Origin: Shewanella sp. CG12_big_fil_rev_8_21_14_0_65_47_15
Lineage (GTDB): Bacteria > Pseudomonadota > Gammaproteobacteria > Enterobacterales > Shewanellaceae
DNA length: 64,000 bases
Reading direction: 5' to 3'
Assembly (NCBI RefSeq): GCF_002783505.1
Contig: NZ_PFGL01000012.1
Location: 1 to 64,000 of the forward strand
In this document: positions 39,381-52,887 of the stretch, piece by piece
How positions within the stretch are numbered: the stretch's first letter is position 1
How the letters are laid out: each line of letters starts with the position of its first letter
Program-made: the position numbers and the translations under genes
Notes under the pieces: generated by a model
What the model was told of the DNA's origin: nothing
Seen by the model: only the letters and a program-made list of their open reading frames with translations
Database searches by the model: none

Positions 39381-41951
39381 ATGAATGTAATTGATACCGA
39401 TGATTTAGAAAAACATACTCCTATGATGCGTCAATATTTGACCATGAAAGCAGAGCATCACGATATGTTACTGTTTTATCGTATGGGTGACTTCTATGAA
39501 CTCTTCTACGACGATGCCAAACGCGCTTCAGAATTATTGGGCATCTCGCTGACCGCCCGCGGCAAGAGTGGCGGCGATCCTATTCCTATGGCTGGCATTC
39601 CCTACCATGCGGTTGAAGGCTATTTAGCTAAGTTAGTTCAAATTGGTCAATCGGTTGCCATTTGTGAGCAGATTGGCGATCCCGCGACCTCTAAAGGTCC
39701 GGTTGAGCGTAAAGTAGTGCGCATAGTGACCCCTGGCACCTTAACCGATGAGGCGCTCTTACAGGAGCGCCAAGACAATCTGTTAGCCGCGGTTTACCAA
39801 GGGAAAGTTGGCTTTGGCTATGCGACCCTCGATGTCTCTTCCGGCCGATTTGTGATTACAGAACTTGAGACTCGAGAATCCTTAGAGGCCGAATTACAAC
39901 GGACCAATCCGGTTGAAATTCTCTACAGTGAAGACTTTGGCGCACTGGAATTATTGCACAATTTCAAAGGCAAGCGTCGTCGCCCCGAGTGGGAATTTGA
40001 TTACGATACCAGCATTAAGCTGCTGCTCGCGCAATTTGGCACTAAAGATCTGCATGGTTTTGGCATTAGTGATGCGCGCTTATCTCTGCAAGCGGCGGGC
40101 TGCTTGATGCAGTATGTTAAAGATACTCAGCGCACCGCCCTGCCCCATATCAATGCCATCACCCGTTTCAATCAGACCGATACCATAGTACTCGATGCGG
40201 CTACTCGCCGTAATTTAGAGTTGACCCAAAATCTGAGCGGTGGCCGGGATAACACCCTCGCAGCCGTGCTCGATAATACCGCCACTGCCATGGGCAGCCG
40301 TATGTTGCAACGCTGGATCCATCAACCACTAAGGGATCATGCGCAAATTTTTGCTCGCCAAACGGCAGTCAATGAATTGCTTGAAACCTCTGTACATGAG
40401 TCATTGCATGAGCAGCTTAAAGCGCTCGGAGATATCGAGCGCATCATGGCAAGACTGGCGCTGCGCACGGCTCGTCCGCGAGATTTTGCTCGTCTGCGTC
40501 AAGCCTTAAGCCTGTTACCGCAATTGCAACAGTCATTAAGTCAGCTGAGTGCGCCCCATACAGTAAAACTTGGCCAATTCTTAGGGGAATTTCCAGAAGA
40601 ACAACAACTGCTTGAGCACGCCATTGTCGATAATCCTCCCATGCTTATCCGCGACGGTGGCGTGATCCGTGAAGGCTACAATGCTGAATTAGATGAGTGG
40701 CGTGGATTGAGCGAAGGTGCCAGCGATTATCTGGTCCAACTCGAAGCGCGGGAAAAAGAGCGTACAGGCATAGCGACACTGAAGGTCGGCTACAACCGAG
40801 TACATGGCTATTACATTGAGGTCAGCCGCTTACAATCAAGCCAAGTGCCGCTAAATTATCAGCGCCGTCAAACCCTTAAGAATATGGAGCGTTATATCAC
40901 GCCCGAACTTAAGGAATATGAAGAAAAAGTGCTGTCGAGCCAGGGTAGAGCCTTAGCCCTAGAAAAGCAGTTATGGGAACAACTATTCGATCTCATTTTA
41001 CCTAAATTACATGAATTACAAGCCTTTGCGAGAGCTGCAGCCGAATTCGATGTATTGAGTAATTTTGCCGAACGTGCCGAAACCTTAGGTTATACCTGCC
41101 CAGAATTGAGCAGCGAGATTGGGGTAAAAATTGATGCGGGTCGCCACCCTGTGGTTGAACGTGTTAGTCAAACACCATTTATCGCGAATCCCGTCACCTT
41201 GCACAATCAAAGACGTATGTTGATTGTGACTGGCCCCAACATGGGGGGTAAATCCACTTATATGCGCCAAGTCGCCTTGATAACCCTAATGGCTCACATA
41301 GGCTGTTTTGTACCGGCAGAGCGGGCGGTCATTGGTCCTATCGATCGAATATTTACCCGTATTGGCGCATCGGACGATCTGGCCTCTGGCCGTTCAACCT
41401 TTATGGTCGAAATGACAGAAACCGCCAACATCCTCCATAATGCAACGGCTCAAAGTCTAGTATTAATGGATGAAATTGGCCGCGGCACATCGACCTACGA
41501 TGGTTTATCGCTCGCTTGGTCAGCGGCTGAATATCTTGCCCAGCAAGTCGGCGCTATGACGCTGTTTGCCACCCACTATTTCGAGCTAACTCAACTACCT
41601 GAGCTAATGTCTGGTGTCTATAACGTCCATTTAGATGCGATAGAACATGAGGACACCATCGCCTTTATGCATGCAGTGCAGGAGGGTGCGGCCAGCAAGA
41701 GTTATGGTTTACAGGTTGCGGCACTCGCGGGCGTGCCAGCAAAAGTCATTAAGGCGGCGAAACACAAGTTGCAGCAATTAGAAAGTCGCGATCATCAGCT
41801 TGAGGGCACAAAAACGCCCATTCAAACCCTACTCGCCCTACCTGAGCAGGCTGAGAATCCCGCTCTCACTAAGTTGCAGGCACTCAATCCCGATAATTTA
41901 ACGCCAAAACAAGCGCTTGACTTACTGTATGAGCTAAAACGTTTAAGTTAA
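39381..41951 (+). CDS. mutS: DNA mismatch repair protein MutS
   Basis: 856 residues, near E. coli MutS (853). The mismatch-reading Phe-x-Glu is in [13 protein letters not shown] (Phe38, Glu40). The ATPase domain has Walker [14 protein letters not shown] (~618), the signature region [16 protein letters not shown], and Walker [18 protein letters not shown] chose ATG 39381 ([20 protein letters not shown]), which aligns with the family start; no strong ribosome site is visible there. The longer GTG form at 39297 is less likely. It is divergent from recA, and a shared terminator separates it from rpoS. Confidence 0.97.
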   Translation: MNVIDTDDLEKHTPMMRQYLTMKAEHHDMLLFYRMGDFYELFYDDAKRASELLGISLTARGKSGGDPIPMAGIPYHAVEGYLAKLVQIGQSVAICEQIGDPATSKGPVERKVVRIVTPGTLTDEALLQERQDNLLAAVYQGKVGFGYATLDVSSGRFVITELETRESLEAELQRTNPVEILYSEDFGALELLHNFKGKRRRPEWEFDYDTSIKLLLAQFGTKDLHGFGISDARLSLQAAGCLMQYVKDTQRTALPHINAITRFNQTDTIVLDAATRRNLELTQNLSGGRDNTLAAVLDNTATAMGSRMLQRWIHQPLRDHAQIFARQTAVNELLETSVHESLHEQLKALGDIERIMARLALRTARPRDFARLRQALSLLPQLQQSLSQLSAPHTVKLGQFLGEFPEEQQLLEHAIVDNPPMLIRDGGVIREGYNAELDEWRGLSEGASDYLVQLEAREKERTGIATLKVGYNRVHGYYIEVSRLQSSQVPLNYQRRQTLKNMERYITPELKEYEEKVLSSQGRALALEKQLWEQLFDLILPKLHELQAFARAAAEFDVLSNFAERAETLGYTCPELSSEIGVKIDAGRHPVVERVSQTPFIANPVTLHNQRRMLIVTGPNMGGKSTYMRQVALITLMAHIGCFVPAERAVIGPIDRIFTRIGASDDLASGRSTFMVEMTETANILHNATAQSLVLMDEIGRGTSTYDGLSLAWSAAEYLAQQVGAMTLFATHYFELTQLPELMSGVYNVHLDAIEHEDTIAFMHAVQEGAASKSYGLQVAALAGVPAKVIKAAKHKLQQLESRDHQLEGTKTPIQTLLALPEQAENPALTKLQALNPDNLTPKQALDLLYELKRLS

Positions 41952-41972
41952 ATAATTGAATTTTAGATAACA

Positions 41973-41999
41973 AAACGCCCACTTAGGTGGGCGTTTATA
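41973..41999. terminator. Terminator between convergent mutS and rpoS
   Basis: AAACGCCCAC (41973-41982) and GTGGGCGTTT (41987-41996) form a perfect 10-bp stem with loop TTAG. T-rich tails are short on both strands (TTATATA, and GTTTTGTTA on the minus strand). Confidence 0.82.
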
Positions 42000-42047
42000 T
42001 ACCAACGACTCTCGAGACAACCCTAAAATTAAGTCTCCCCAAAGAGA

Positions 42048-43028
42048 TTAATTTCTAAACAAGGCTTCTACCGATAACCCCTGTGAACCGAGCAGATCAC
42101 GTAGACGTTTTAGGGCTTCAACCTGGATTTGGCGTACACGCTCACGGGTTAAACCTATCTCAGCCCCCACATCTTCTAAAGTGGATGGCTCATACCCCAG
42201 TAGGCCAAATCGACGGGCTAACACTTCTCTTTGTTTGGTATTGAGTTCGTTTAACCATTTGACGACAGAGTTAGAAATATCTTCATCCTGCACTTTATAG
42301 TCTGGGCCCACATTATCGTCATCGGCTAAAACATCCAGCAGCGCCTTGTCATTATCGCCCCCCAAAGGCGTATCGACAGAGGTGATTTTCTCATTCAACT
42401 TCAGCATACGACTCACATCGGCGCTGGAAACCTGCAGTTTTTCAGCAATTTCCTCCGCAGTGGGTTCATGGTCAAGCTTTTGTGCTAACTCCCGCGCTGT
42501 ACGTAAATACACATTCAATTCTTTGACAACATGGATAGGCAGACGAATAGTGCGTGTTTGATTCATAATCGCCCGTTCAATCGTTTGTCTAATCCACCAC
42601 GTCGCATAGGTAGAGAAGCGGAAACCTCTTTCGGGATCGAATTTCTCTACTGCGCGGATCAATCCTAGGTTACCTTCTTCGATTAAATCTAACAGCGCAA
42701 GACCACGATTATTGTAACGACGGGCAATTTTCACGACGAGCCTTAAATTGCTCTCGATCATGCGGTTACGGGATTTTTCACAGCCTTTTAAGGCTTTACG
42801 GGAAAAATAAACTTCTTCTTCTGCGCTAAGCAGCGGGGAAAACCCTATCTCACCTAAATAGAGTTGAGTGGCATCAAGGTTTTTTTGCAGGTCATCTTGA
42901 ACCTGTTGTTCTAGCCCAAGTTCTTGAACTAAATCGGCGACAGTATCCTCTTTTTCGAGATCAAACTCTGCGGTTTCTACGGAAAAATCTACTAGTTCTT
43001 CTGCGGCAGTGCTATTTATGCGGCTCAT
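42048..43028 (-). CDS. rpoS: RNA polymerase sigma factor RpoS
   Basis: 326 residues, a group 2 sigma factor for stationary phase and stress. Region 1.2 ([21 protein letters not shown]), region 2 ([60 protein letters not shown]) and region 4.2 ([29 protein letters not shown]) are complete. I chose ATG 43028 with GGGAG nine bases upstream. A TTG five codons earlier is in frame but unlikely. nlpD lies upstream, as in E. coli, where a main rpoS promoter sits inside nlpD. Confidence 0.98.
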   Translation of the reverse strand: MSRINSTAAEELVDFSVETAEFDLEKEDTVADLVQELGLEQQVQDDLQKNLDATQLYLGEIGFSPLLSAEEEVYFSRKALKGCEKSRNRMIESNLRLVVKIARRYNNRGLALLDLIEEGNLGLIRAVEKFDPERGFRFSTYATWWIRQTIERAIMNQTRTIRLPIHVVKELNVYLRTARELAQKLDHEPTAEEIAEKLQVSSADVSRMLKLNEKITSVDTPLGGDNDKALLDVLADDDNVGPDYKVQDEDISNSVVKWLNELNTKQREVLARRFGLLGYEPSTLEDVGAEIGLTRERVRQIQVEALKRLRDLLGSQGLSVEALFRN

Positions 43029-43107
43029 GATCAAATCTCCCAAACCTAATTTAACTGCTTGAATTACTGCAATTCTATTTCCTCCATGCCAACAAGGCCC
43101 TAAACAA

Positions 43108-44004
43108 TCATTGCTTAGGTAAATAGTTAAGTGGGTTTACAGATTGACCATGATAACGAATTTCAAATCGCAACATTACCTGGTTAGTGCCTGTGCTGCC
43201 CATTTTTGCAACTGTTTGTCCAGCAAGGACATGTTGCTTCTCTGTGACTAAGATCTGATCTGCGTGAGCATAAGCACTAAGGTAATCGTCACTGTGTTTA
43301 ATGATGACTAAATTACCATATCCCCTAAGCGCACTACCTGCGTATACCACCCGCCCATCTGCAGCGGCTTTGATGATATCTCCACGTCTTCCTGCGATCT
43401 TAATGCCTTTATTCCCCTGCTCATTGGCAGAGTATGTCCCAATCAGTTTACCTCTCACGGGCCATTGCCATTGACTCACACTGTCAGGCAGTGTCGAGGT
43501 AGGGGCAACTATTGAAGAGTTAATATTTTGTTGGGTACTTGTTGCAGAATACGCAGGCTTCGCTTTCTGATCAAGTGTTTTTTTCTGTGGGTCATTTGAC
43601 TGCGATCTTGCAATCGAATTATCACTATTCGATTGTTTTATCGAGGAATTACCCCCACTCCGCCCTTTGGCTGTCGAGTTATTGCCACCTAAAGTGGTCG
43701 ATTTGGATTTAGGCACTGATGGGATTTCGGTTAAATATAAAACCTGCCCTGGGTAGATAGTGTACGATTTATCTAATTGATTAATTTTGGCTATTTCCGC
43801 AAAATCCTTGCCCGCCGCCCATGAAATTGAATAGAGCGTATCGCCTTTTTTAACTTTATATGAATTTGATTTAATGTGGCCTTTGTTATGTTTTGAATAA
43901 CTGTGGGAAAGACTTTCAACAGGTGCAGGACGACTCGCCTGAAAGCTACAGCCTACAAGCACTAACAATAAACTAAGGTTTAAAAATAAACCCGCATTCA
44001 ACAA
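43108..44004 (-). CDS. nlpD: NlpD-type lipoprotein, LysM and degenerate M23 domain
   Basis: 298 residues. A lipoprotein signal (LLLVLVGCS) is followed by a LysM peptidoglycan-binding domain ([29 protein letters not shown], ~47-90), a Ser/Asn-rich linker and an M23/LytM domain (~180-295). The metal ligands of active M23 peptidases are lost: GIKIAG in place of a GxDIA-type motif and LRFEIRY in place of LHFEIRY. That is the non-catalytic form that activates amidase AmiC for cell separation. The start is TTG 44004, with AAGGAG seven bases upstream, because the nearby ATG is out of frame. It precedes rpoS, as in other gammaproteobacteria. Confidence 0.93.
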   Translation of the reverse strand: MLNAGLFLNLSLLLVLVGCSFQASRPAPVESLSHSYSKHNKGHIKSNSYKVKKGDTLYSISWAAGKDFAEIAKINQLDKSYTIYPGQVLYLTEIPSVPKSKSTTLGGNNSTAKGRSGGNSSIKQSNSDNSIARSQSNDPQKKTLDQKAKPAYSATSTQQNINSSIVAPTSTLPDSVSQWQWPVRGKLIGTYSANEQGNKGIKIAGRRGDIIKAAADGRVVYAGSALRGYGNLVIIKHSDDYLSAYAHADQILVTEKQHVLAGQTVAKMGSTGTNQVMLRFEIRYHGQSVNPLNYLPKQ

Positions 44005-44095
44005 TAAAAACTCCTTTCCTAAGCCGTATCACAGTTAACTCTAGGAGAAATAATTTCTCACAACGATTTTCCACCTTAGACAAGGGCTGCAAATG

Positions 44096-44731
44096 TTAAG
44101 CGAGTTCACCATTGACTAGAGGTACAAACTTCACCATTTCAACGATCTCGGAACTGTAACGATCGGCATGACGGGTGATCCGCATCAATTGCTGGGTTTC
44201 TTCACCTACGGGGATCACTAATACACCACCGTCGGCTAACTGGGATAATAAAGCCTCCGGCACAGTTGAGGCCGCAGCCGTCACCATAATACCGTTAAAG
44301 GGGCTACGATTTTGCCAACCTTGCCAACCATCACCATATTTAAAGGAAACATTATGCAGATCGAGTCGCTTCAATCGCTGCCGAGCTTGGATCTGCAGGC
44401 CTTTAATCCGCTCTATGGTATAAAGCTCAGGCACTAATTGCGCCAAAATCGCCGCTTGATAGCCCGAGCCAGTTCCCACTTCAAGCACCCTCTGTGGCTG
44501 ATTTTGCAGTATTAGCTCTGTCATACGAGCCACAATATAGGGTTGAGAGATAGTTTGACCTTGCCCTATCGGCAAGGCGGTATTTTCATAGGCCTTGTGG
44601 GCTAACGCATTATCGAGGAACAATTCCCGCGGCGTTTGTGAAATTGCCTTCAACACGGCTTGATGACGGATCCCCGCATCATGGAGCTTTTTCGCTAAAT
44701 TCACCGCCGATGTCGAGGCAACTCGAGTCAT
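44096..44731 (-). CDS. pcm: Protein-L-isoaspartate O-methyltransferase
   Basis: 211 residues, about the length of E. coli Pcm (208). The SAM-binding motif [15 protein letters not shown] is at about residues 79-93. [19 protein letters not shown] is the substrate-site signature. It methylates isoaspartyl residues in aged proteins so they can be repaired. The start overlaps the surE stop by four bases, as in the surE-pcm pair of E. coli. Confidence 0.98.
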   Translation of the reverse strand: MTRVASTSAVNLAKKLHDAGIRHQAVLKAISQTPRELFLDNALAHKAYENTALPIGQGQTISQPYIVARMTELILQNQPQRVLEVGTGSGYQAAILAQLVPELYTIERIKGLQIQARQRLKRLDLHNVSFKYGDGWQGWQNRSPFNGIMVTAAASTVPEALLSQLADGGVLVIPVGEETQQLMRITRHADRYSSEIVEMVKFVPLVNGELA

Positions 44732-45477
44732 ATTTTATCTACCCAATTTTGCAATGCCGATAATTGTCTATATGCAGTGAGATCTACCGTTAAAGGCGTG
44801 ATGGAAACATAACCGTTAGCGATAGCATGAAAATCCGTCCCCTCGGTCGCATCCTGCTCTAGGCCTGGAGGGCCTAACCAAAAAATTTCCCGTCCCGCGG
44901 GATCTTGGGTTCGCACTATCCCTTCGGCTTTATGCCTCGCGCCAAGCCGTGTCACTCGGATCCCTTTAATTTCTTCTAGGGGTAAATCTGGCACATTGAT
45001 ATTTAAAATCTGGTCGCTTGCCAAGGGGTGCGCTAACAATCCTTGTACTATACGGCGAGCATAAACGGCCGCCGAATGATAATGGTTGCCCTCGCGACCA
45101 TTAAGCGAAATCGCCACCGCAGGGAAACCTAAAAACCGTCCCTCCATCGCCGCCGCAACTGTGCCCGAATATAAAGTGTCATCCCCCATATTCGCGCCCG
45201 CATTAATGCCTGAAACCACCATATCGGGCTCACCATCGCAAAGCTCACGAATGGCTAAGTGCACACAATCGGTGGGAGTGCCGTGCACTGAAATATAGCC
45301 GTTATCTAACCTATTAATTCTTAATGGATTAGTCAAGGTCAAAGAGTTACTTGCGCCAGAACAATTACGGTCGGGTGCGACTGTCAACACATGGGCGATT
45401 TCAGCGAGCGCTTCGGTTAGGGCGCGGATCCCGAGCGCATTGACGCCATCATCGTTACTGACAAGAATATGGATCAT
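44728..45477 (-). CDS. surE: 5'/3'-nucleotidase SurE
   Basis: 249 residues. The metal site [14 protein letters not shown] (Asp9, Asp10) and the [14 protein letters not shown] and [26 protein letters not shown] motifs are complete. It hydrolyses nucleoside monophosphates and short polyphosphate and aids survival in stationary phase. It overlaps truD upstream and pcm downstream by four bases each. Confidence 0.98.
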   Translation of the reverse strand: MIHILVSNDDGVNALGIRALTEALAEIAHVLTVAPDRNCSGASNSLTLTNPLRINRLDNGYISVHGTPTDCVHLAIRELCDGEPDMVVSGINAGANMGDDTLYSGTVAAAMEGRFLGFPAVAISLNGREGNHYHSAAVYARRIVQGLLAHPLASDQILNINVPDLPLEEIKGIRVTRLGARHKAEGIVRTQDPAGREIFWLGPPGLEQDATEGTDFHAIANGYVSITPLTVDLTAYRQLSALQNWVDKI

Positions 45478-46556
45478 GATGTAGTTTCATCACTGCCGTG
45501 AGTCGTTTGCACCTCAGGGGAGAGCGTTGCCTGCCATTGCTGCTCTTTTACATCCTGATAATTGACTAACTCTCTGAGTAAGGAAGTCGCAAAACTCCCC
45601 GCGGGTAAAATAAACTCCAACACGAGACCATCTGCAGTTTGTTCGTATTTAAGCCCTTGTGGTTCTAAAAGTAATGGCCGGCGTTCCTGCTCCAATCCCG
45701 CATGTTCTAAGCCATAACAATCATCCGTTAATTCCGCCATAGCGGCGGTTTCCATCGCGGCGGCTTCACCTTGAGGTAACATCATGCCGCGGCCCCACAA
45801 GGGTGCAGAGAGTTGAATGTCTTTTTCAATCAAACGTTTCAACACCACCAGATCCCATTCAGGCGTGACGAAGAAGCTTTTACTCCCCGCCAACATCACA
45901 CAATCCCCCGCTAATGGCTTAGTACCATGGTTAGCTAACCGGTATGACACAACGGTATTAAACAGATGTGAGCGCACGGCAGATAAATACATGCTGCGTT
46001 TATTTCTGTCTTTAACCTTCTTGCCGGCCAACATTTGCCGTCCCAGAATTAAGTTTTTACCATCGTGGCCAAAGCGTTGCTCACCAAAATAATTGGGTAC
46101 ACCAATTTGGCTCACTTTTTCAATACGGCCGATAATATCTTCAACTTGAGTGACATTACGTAAGGTCAGGATAAATCGATTACCCAGCAGTGCGCCGATG
46201 CGCAATTTTTTGCTGTGACGGCTGCTGGAGAGAAGCGTCAATCGTTCGCTGTTAAGTTCTGCCCAAGCGGGGGTTTCTTTACCCGGAATACGTACTCCAA
46301 ACCATTGTTCCGTGATGGCATTTTTATCTTTTTGCCCCGCGTAGGTCACTTCTTTTGGATGCACTTTTGCGAACTTGGCTATCATTTCAGCCACTTGAAC
46401 CGTATTCAGCCCATCCTTACGGATATGCAGCAGATGATGTTCGCCTTCGCCAGTCGGGCTAAAAGGCAAAATCTCTTTCACGATAAAATCGCTGTTATGA
46501 GTACGTAGATCGGCGCTGCCAAGTGGCTTGCCGTATAGGTAATGGAGTTCACTCAT
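45474..46556 (-). CDS. truD: tRNA pseudouridine(13) synthase TruD
   Basis: 360 residues. The catalytic Asp77 is in [22 protein letters not shown], the TruD signature, and [15 protein letters not shown] is present further on. It makes pseudouridine 13 in tRNA-Glu. Only 21 bases separate it from ispF upstream, and it overlaps surE downstream. Confidence 0.97.
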   Translation of the reverse strand: MSELHYLYGKPLGSADLRTHNSDFIVKEILPFSPTGEGEHHLLHIRKDGLNTVQVAEMIAKFAKVHPKEVTYAGQKDKNAITEQWFGVRIPGKETPAWAELNSERLTLLSSSRHSKKLRIGALLGNRFILTLRNVTQVEDIIGRIEKVSQIGVPNYFGEQRFGHDGKNLILGRQMLAGKKVKDRNKRSMYLSAVRSHLFNTVVSYRLANHGTKPLAGDCVMLAGSKSFFVTPEWDLVVLKRLIEKDIQLSAPLWGRGMMLPQGEAAAMETAAMAELTDDCYGLEHAGLEQERRPLLLEPQGLKYEQTADGLVLEFILPAGSFATSLLRELVNYQDVKEQQWQATLSPEVQTTHGSDETTS

Positions 46557-46577
46557 GGGACTTATTTATCTCGTTAA

Positions 46578-47063
46578 TTAATCTTGTATAGGTTTCATCA
46601 AGACAACGGCTTCTACCGCAATACCTTCTTTACGCCCGGTAAATCCTAGCTTTTCTGTCGTGGTGGCTTTGACATTAATATCATCTAATGGAGCACTTAA
46701 GTCGGCGGCAAGTACCCGGCGCATGGCGTCAATATGCGGCGCCATTTTAGGTGCTTGAGCAATAATAGTGACATCTAAATTGCCTAGCTCATACCCTTTT
46801 GCGCTTGCTAACCCATAACAATGACGCAGCAATACACGACTATCGGCACCTTTATAAGCGGCATCCGTATCGGGAAAATGTTTGCCTATATCCCCTAGCG
46901 CCAGTGCGCCAAGTATGGCATCGGAAATCGCATGCAAAACCACATCACCATCGGAGTGGGCAACGAGTCCAGTTTCATAGGGCACTTCAACACCACATAA
47001 AATTAATGGTCGCGCTTCGCCAAATTTGTGAACATCAAAACCATGGCCGATACGGATTTTCAT
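46578..47063 (-). CDS. ispF: 2-C-methyl-D-erythritol 2,4-cyclodiphosphate synthase
   Basis: 161 residues, the usual length. [11 protein letters not shown] carries the metal ligands Asp10 and His12; [31 protein letters not shown] and the [17 protein letters not shown] signature follow. It performs the cyclisation step of the MEP isoprenoid pathway. ispD lies 42 bases upstream. Confidence 0.98.
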   Translation of the reverse strand: MKIRIGHGFDVHKFGEARPLILCGVEVPYETGLVAHSDGDVVLHAISDAILGALALGDIGKHFPDTDAAYKGADSRVLLRHCYGLASAKGYELGNLDVTIIAQAPKMAPHIDAMRRVLAADLSAPLDDINVKATTTEKLGFTGRKEGIAVEAVVLMKPIQD

Positions 47064-47105
47064 TTATCCACCCTAACAAATTGATTATTTTTAATTTTAT
47101 ATAAA

Positions 47106-47876
47106 CTACTTAATAGCTCGCATCAAAAAAAGCTCTGCTAAGCCCAAATCATCGGGATGAGTCACTTTAATATTATCGGCTCTCCCAGAAATCAGCCCTG
47201 GTGATATCCCCGCCCATTCCATAGCCGAGGCTTCATCCGTTACCACGGCGCCCGCGGCAATGGCACCTTGCAGGTACGATTTAAGCAGGGACGTGGGAAA
47301 TAATTGCGGTGTCAATGCGTGCCATAAATGATCACGGCAGACGGTTGCGCAAATCTCCCCCTTTGCATCGGCGCGTTTCATAGTATCGCGTACTGGCATA
47401 GCCAAAATCGCCCCTTGGGGAAAGCGTATTCTCGATGCCAGCAACTTATCGATATCCCCTTCGGTTAAACATGGCCTTGCCGCATCATGTACTAAGGCCC
47501 AGCTGTGCTCAGGTGCAATTTGCAACGCTGCCAACACCGAATCGGCGCGTTCACCACCGCCTAACACTGTGACTAACTTAGGGTGCTGAGCCTGGGGTAA
47601 GACCTCAAAAAAAGTGTCTTCTGGATGCAGGGCGACAATAACTTGGGTGATCTGCTGATGGGACAATAACCTATCTAAGGTATGGGCCAATATGCTTTGG
47701 CCTAATAACTCTAAATATTGTTTTGGCTTACCTGCCCCCATACGGGAGCCGATCCCCGCCGCTGGCACTATCGCCACAACCGAGTGAAGCTGATGAGCTG
47801 TGATGTCGGCCATTTGTGTTTGGTTTTCTGAATGCTTATCCGCTTCTAATGCGATATCCATACGCATTTGCTCCAT
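47106..47876 (-). CDS. ispD: 2-C-methyl-D-erythritol 4-phosphate cytidylyltransferase
   Basis: 256 residues. The nucleotide-binding start VVAIVPAAGIGSRMGAGKPKQYLEL is at ~34, and VHDAARPCLTEGDI is the second motif. It adds CMP in the MEP pathway. The ~30 residues before the first strand are an N-terminal extension over E. coli IspD (236). The ATG at 47876 overlaps the ftsB stop as TGATG; a GTG one codon earlier is also possible. The ftsB-ispD-ispF order is conserved in gammaproteobacteria. Confidence 0.95.
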   Translation of the reverse strand: MEQMRMDIALEADKHSENQTQMADITAHQLHSVVAIVPAAGIGSRMGAGKPKQYLELLGQSILAHTLDRLLSHQQITQVIVALHPEDTFFEVLPQAQHPKLVTVLGGGERADSVLAALQIAPEHSWALVHDAARPCLTEGDIDKLLASRIRFPQGAILAMPVRDTMKRADAKGEICATVCRDHLWHALTPQLFPTSLLKSYLQGAIAAGAVVTDEASAMEWAGISPGLISGRADNIKVTHPDDLGLAELFLMRAIK

Positions 47877-48175
47877 CACTGTGAAGGACTCGATACTGAG
47901 CGTTCACCACCCACGACGCGATAGAAGGTTTCACCTTCTTTGACCATGCCAAGCTCGTTACGGGCACGTTCTTCTATGGCTTCGGTACCACTTTTAAGGT
48001 CGATGATTTCTTCCTTAAGCACTTGATTACGCTCGTTGAGTTTGGCGTTGCCTTCTTGCTGCGCCGCAATCTGTTTTTGCAGGACAAAGTATTCGGGCAG
48101 GCTGTTATCTCCCGACCACAGCCGGTATTGCAGCAAACCGAGTAGCACTATGAGTGCAATGACAAAAAATTTCAT
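47876..48175 (-). CDS. ftsB: Cell division protein FtsB
   Basis: 99 residues with an N-terminal membrane helix (MKFFVIALIVLLGLLQYRLW) and a periplasmic coiled coil (QKQIAAQQEGNAKLNERNQVLKEEIIDL), then the conserved EERARNELGMVKEGE motif. It forms the FtsQLB complex of the divisome. I chose ATG 48175, where the membrane helix begins. The open frame upstream crosses the eno terminator and is not family-like. No good ribosome site is seen. Confidence 0.95.
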   Translation of the reverse strand: MKFFVIALIVLLGLLQYRLWSGDNSLPEYFVLQKQIAAQQEGNAKLNERNQVLKEEIIDLKSGTEAIEERARNELGMVKEGETFYRVVGGERSVSSPSQ

Positions 48176-48224
48176 GGAGGAATTAGCGTCAGTATCTTGG
48201 ATTAAAAAATATATTGCAGATAGT

Positions 48225-48258
48225 ACAACAAAAAAGGCCACCAAGTGGTGGCCTTTTT
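48225..48258 (-). terminator. eno terminator
   Basis: AAAAAGGCCACC and GGTGGCCTTTTT (48231-48258) form a 12-bp perfect stem with loop AAGT. On the minus strand TTTTTTGTTGT follows. It lies just past the eno stop and before ftsB. Confidence 0.93.
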
Positions 48259-48273
48259 ACATCGGACGTTAAA

Positions 48274-49581
<1,308 letters not shown>

Positions 49582-49737
49582 TTAAGTTTAAAAATAAAAG
49601 AAAAAACCAATACCTATGGGAATAAACAGATGTAAAGCACGACTAAAATCTTTAAATTCCGTTTACTATTTCCGTCTATACGCATGTCGTTTATGCACAT
49701 GGGTACGAGTTCTCACTCAGGTTTAAGCGGCTTGAGT

Positions 49738-49776
49738 GTAGCAAAAGGCCGGCCCCACTGTCGCGGGTCCGGCCTC
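49738..49776 (-). terminator. pyrG terminator
   Basis: AGGCCGG and CCGGCCT (49746-49775), with the stem extended through CCC/GGG past one mismatch and a loop ACTGTCGC. On the minus strand TTTTGCTAC follows. It lies ten bases past pyrG. Confidence 0.8.
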
Positions 49777-49784
49777 AAATATTC

Positions 49785-51470
<1,686 letters not shown>

Positions 51471-51538
51471 CTAGGACGGGGCAGTAGTATACCAAAGGTG
51501 GTGCGATTCGACAAACACCAATCGGGATAATTTGCCGT

Positions 51539-52453
51539 TTATCTCGTCTCCGTCGCTTTTACGCTATCCCAGTAAGCATCTAGCTCGGCTAAGGTATGTG
51601 CTTCTAAGCCCTTACCATTTTCGGCGGCGAGCTGTTCTACACCGCGGAAACGGCGCTCAAATTTAAGGTTCGCTTGGCGCAATGCTTGCTCTGGGTCGAC
51701 CTTAAGATGACGGGCTAGATTCACCACGGCAAACAGCAAGTCGCCCATTTCGGACTGCACTTTAGCTTGGTCTTGCTCACCTTGATTCACTTCATGCAAG
51801 ACTTCATCGATTTCTTCATGGATTTTAGCGACCACTGGCTCAAGTTCGGCCCAATCAAACCCGACTCGTGCCACCCTTTGCTGAATTTTAATTGAACGTG
51901 ACAGCGCAGGTTGCGAGCGAGGAATATTATCCAATACAGAAACCTGTACATCAGCTTGGGTTTCACCCGCCACTTGCTGCGCCTTTTGTTCACGCTCAGT
52001 CGCTTTAATCGCCTCCCAATTGGCCTTCATCGCGTGGGCGCTATCACCTATTTGCGGATTTTGTTCGCCAAACACATGGGGATGACGACGGGTGAGCTTG
52101 TCGCTGATTTTCCCAATCACGCTCGTAAAATCAAACTTGCCCTGCTCTTTACCGAGCTGACAATAGAATACGATTTGAAATAACAAATCCCCAAGTTCAT
52201 CGGGTAACTCATCCCAGGCTAAACGCTCTATGGTATCGGCGACCTCATAGGCTTCCTCTAAGGTAAAAGGCACTATGGTTTGAAAGGTTTGCGCTTTATC
52301 CCATGGGCATCCTGTCTGTGGATCGCGCAGTTTTTCCATAATCTTAAGTAGCGGTTCTACATCTGTTATAGACAGTTCCGTTGTAGAAGGTTCCGTTGTA
52401 GAAGGTTCCGTTGTAGAAAGTTCAGTTGTTGAAAGCGCCGTGCGGGAAGTCAT
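51539..52453 (-). CDS. mazG: Nucleoside triphosphate pyrophosphohydrolase MazG
   Basis: 304 residues with two MazG domains. FTLEEAYEVADTIERLAWDELPDELGDLLFQIVFY in the first and KIHEEIDEVLHEVNQGEQDQAKVQSEMGDLLFAVVNL in the second carry the EExxE...ExxD metal motifs. It hydrolyses NTPs to NMPs, and in E. coli lowers ppGpp during starvation. I chose ATG 52453 with AAGGA seven bases upstream. It is ~40 residues longer than E. coli MazG (263), mainly because of an N-terminal Ser-Thr-Thr-Glu repeat region (residues ~6-26) encoded by a 15-bp minisatellite. Confidence 0.96.
   Translation of the reverse strand: MTSRTALSTTELSTTEPSTTEPSTTELSITDVEPLLKIMEKLRDPQTGCPWDKAQTFQTIVPFTLEEAYEVADTIERLAWDELPDELGDLLFQIVFYCQLGKEQGKFDFTSVIGKISDKLTRRHPHVFGEQNPQIGDSAHAMKANWEAIKATEREQKAQQVAGETQADVQVSVLDNIPRSQPALSRSIKIQQRVARVGFDWAELEPVVAKIHEEIDEVLHEVNQGEQDQAKVQSEMGDLLFAVVNLARHLKVDPEQALRQANLKFERRFRGVEQLAAENGKGLEAHTLAELDAYWDSVKATETR
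52376..52435 (+). repeat. In-frame 15-bp minisatellite in mazG
   Basis: Four tandem units: TTCCGTTGTAGAAGG twice (52376-52405), once with one change, then a degenerate copy (52421-52435). Translated on the minus strand they give STTE-P/L repeats near the MazG N-terminus, ahead of the catalytic domain. Confidence 0.95.
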
Positions 52454-52887
52454 GCTGATATCCTTTAAAAATAAATACTGAAACGAGCAAATGCCGAGGA
52501 AGGGCAAAAGAATACGCCCCAGCAGTGCTTTTTAGCGAAGACCACAATAAAGCGATGATAAGCTAGCTAACATAAAAGTGCTATGCGATGCTCACCATGG
52601 CGCAAAGGGACAGCGTACCTTTACCTACAAATTCTCATCTATGCGTTGCATATCACTATTCAGCACAGGCCGCCTTAAATGATAAGATACGCAGCAATAT
52701 TTCAACGACGCTAAAACTCACCTTGTGGATATGCGGTAATTGCGGCCTAACCATACATGAGTGAAAGCTGCGAGATGAATGCAGTCATTCGATTTATTTA
52801 TTTGATTATGCTAGGTGTTTTCTATTCTATCGCCCTATGTTAGGGCGAACACCCCTATAGATTTCAGCATTACTGGAGACAAAACTC
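52454..52887. other. Divergent region between mazG and aguA
   Basis: About 430 bases without a gene. It must hold the aguA promoter and perhaps that of mazG. No operator or structured element was recognised. Confidence 0.5.
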
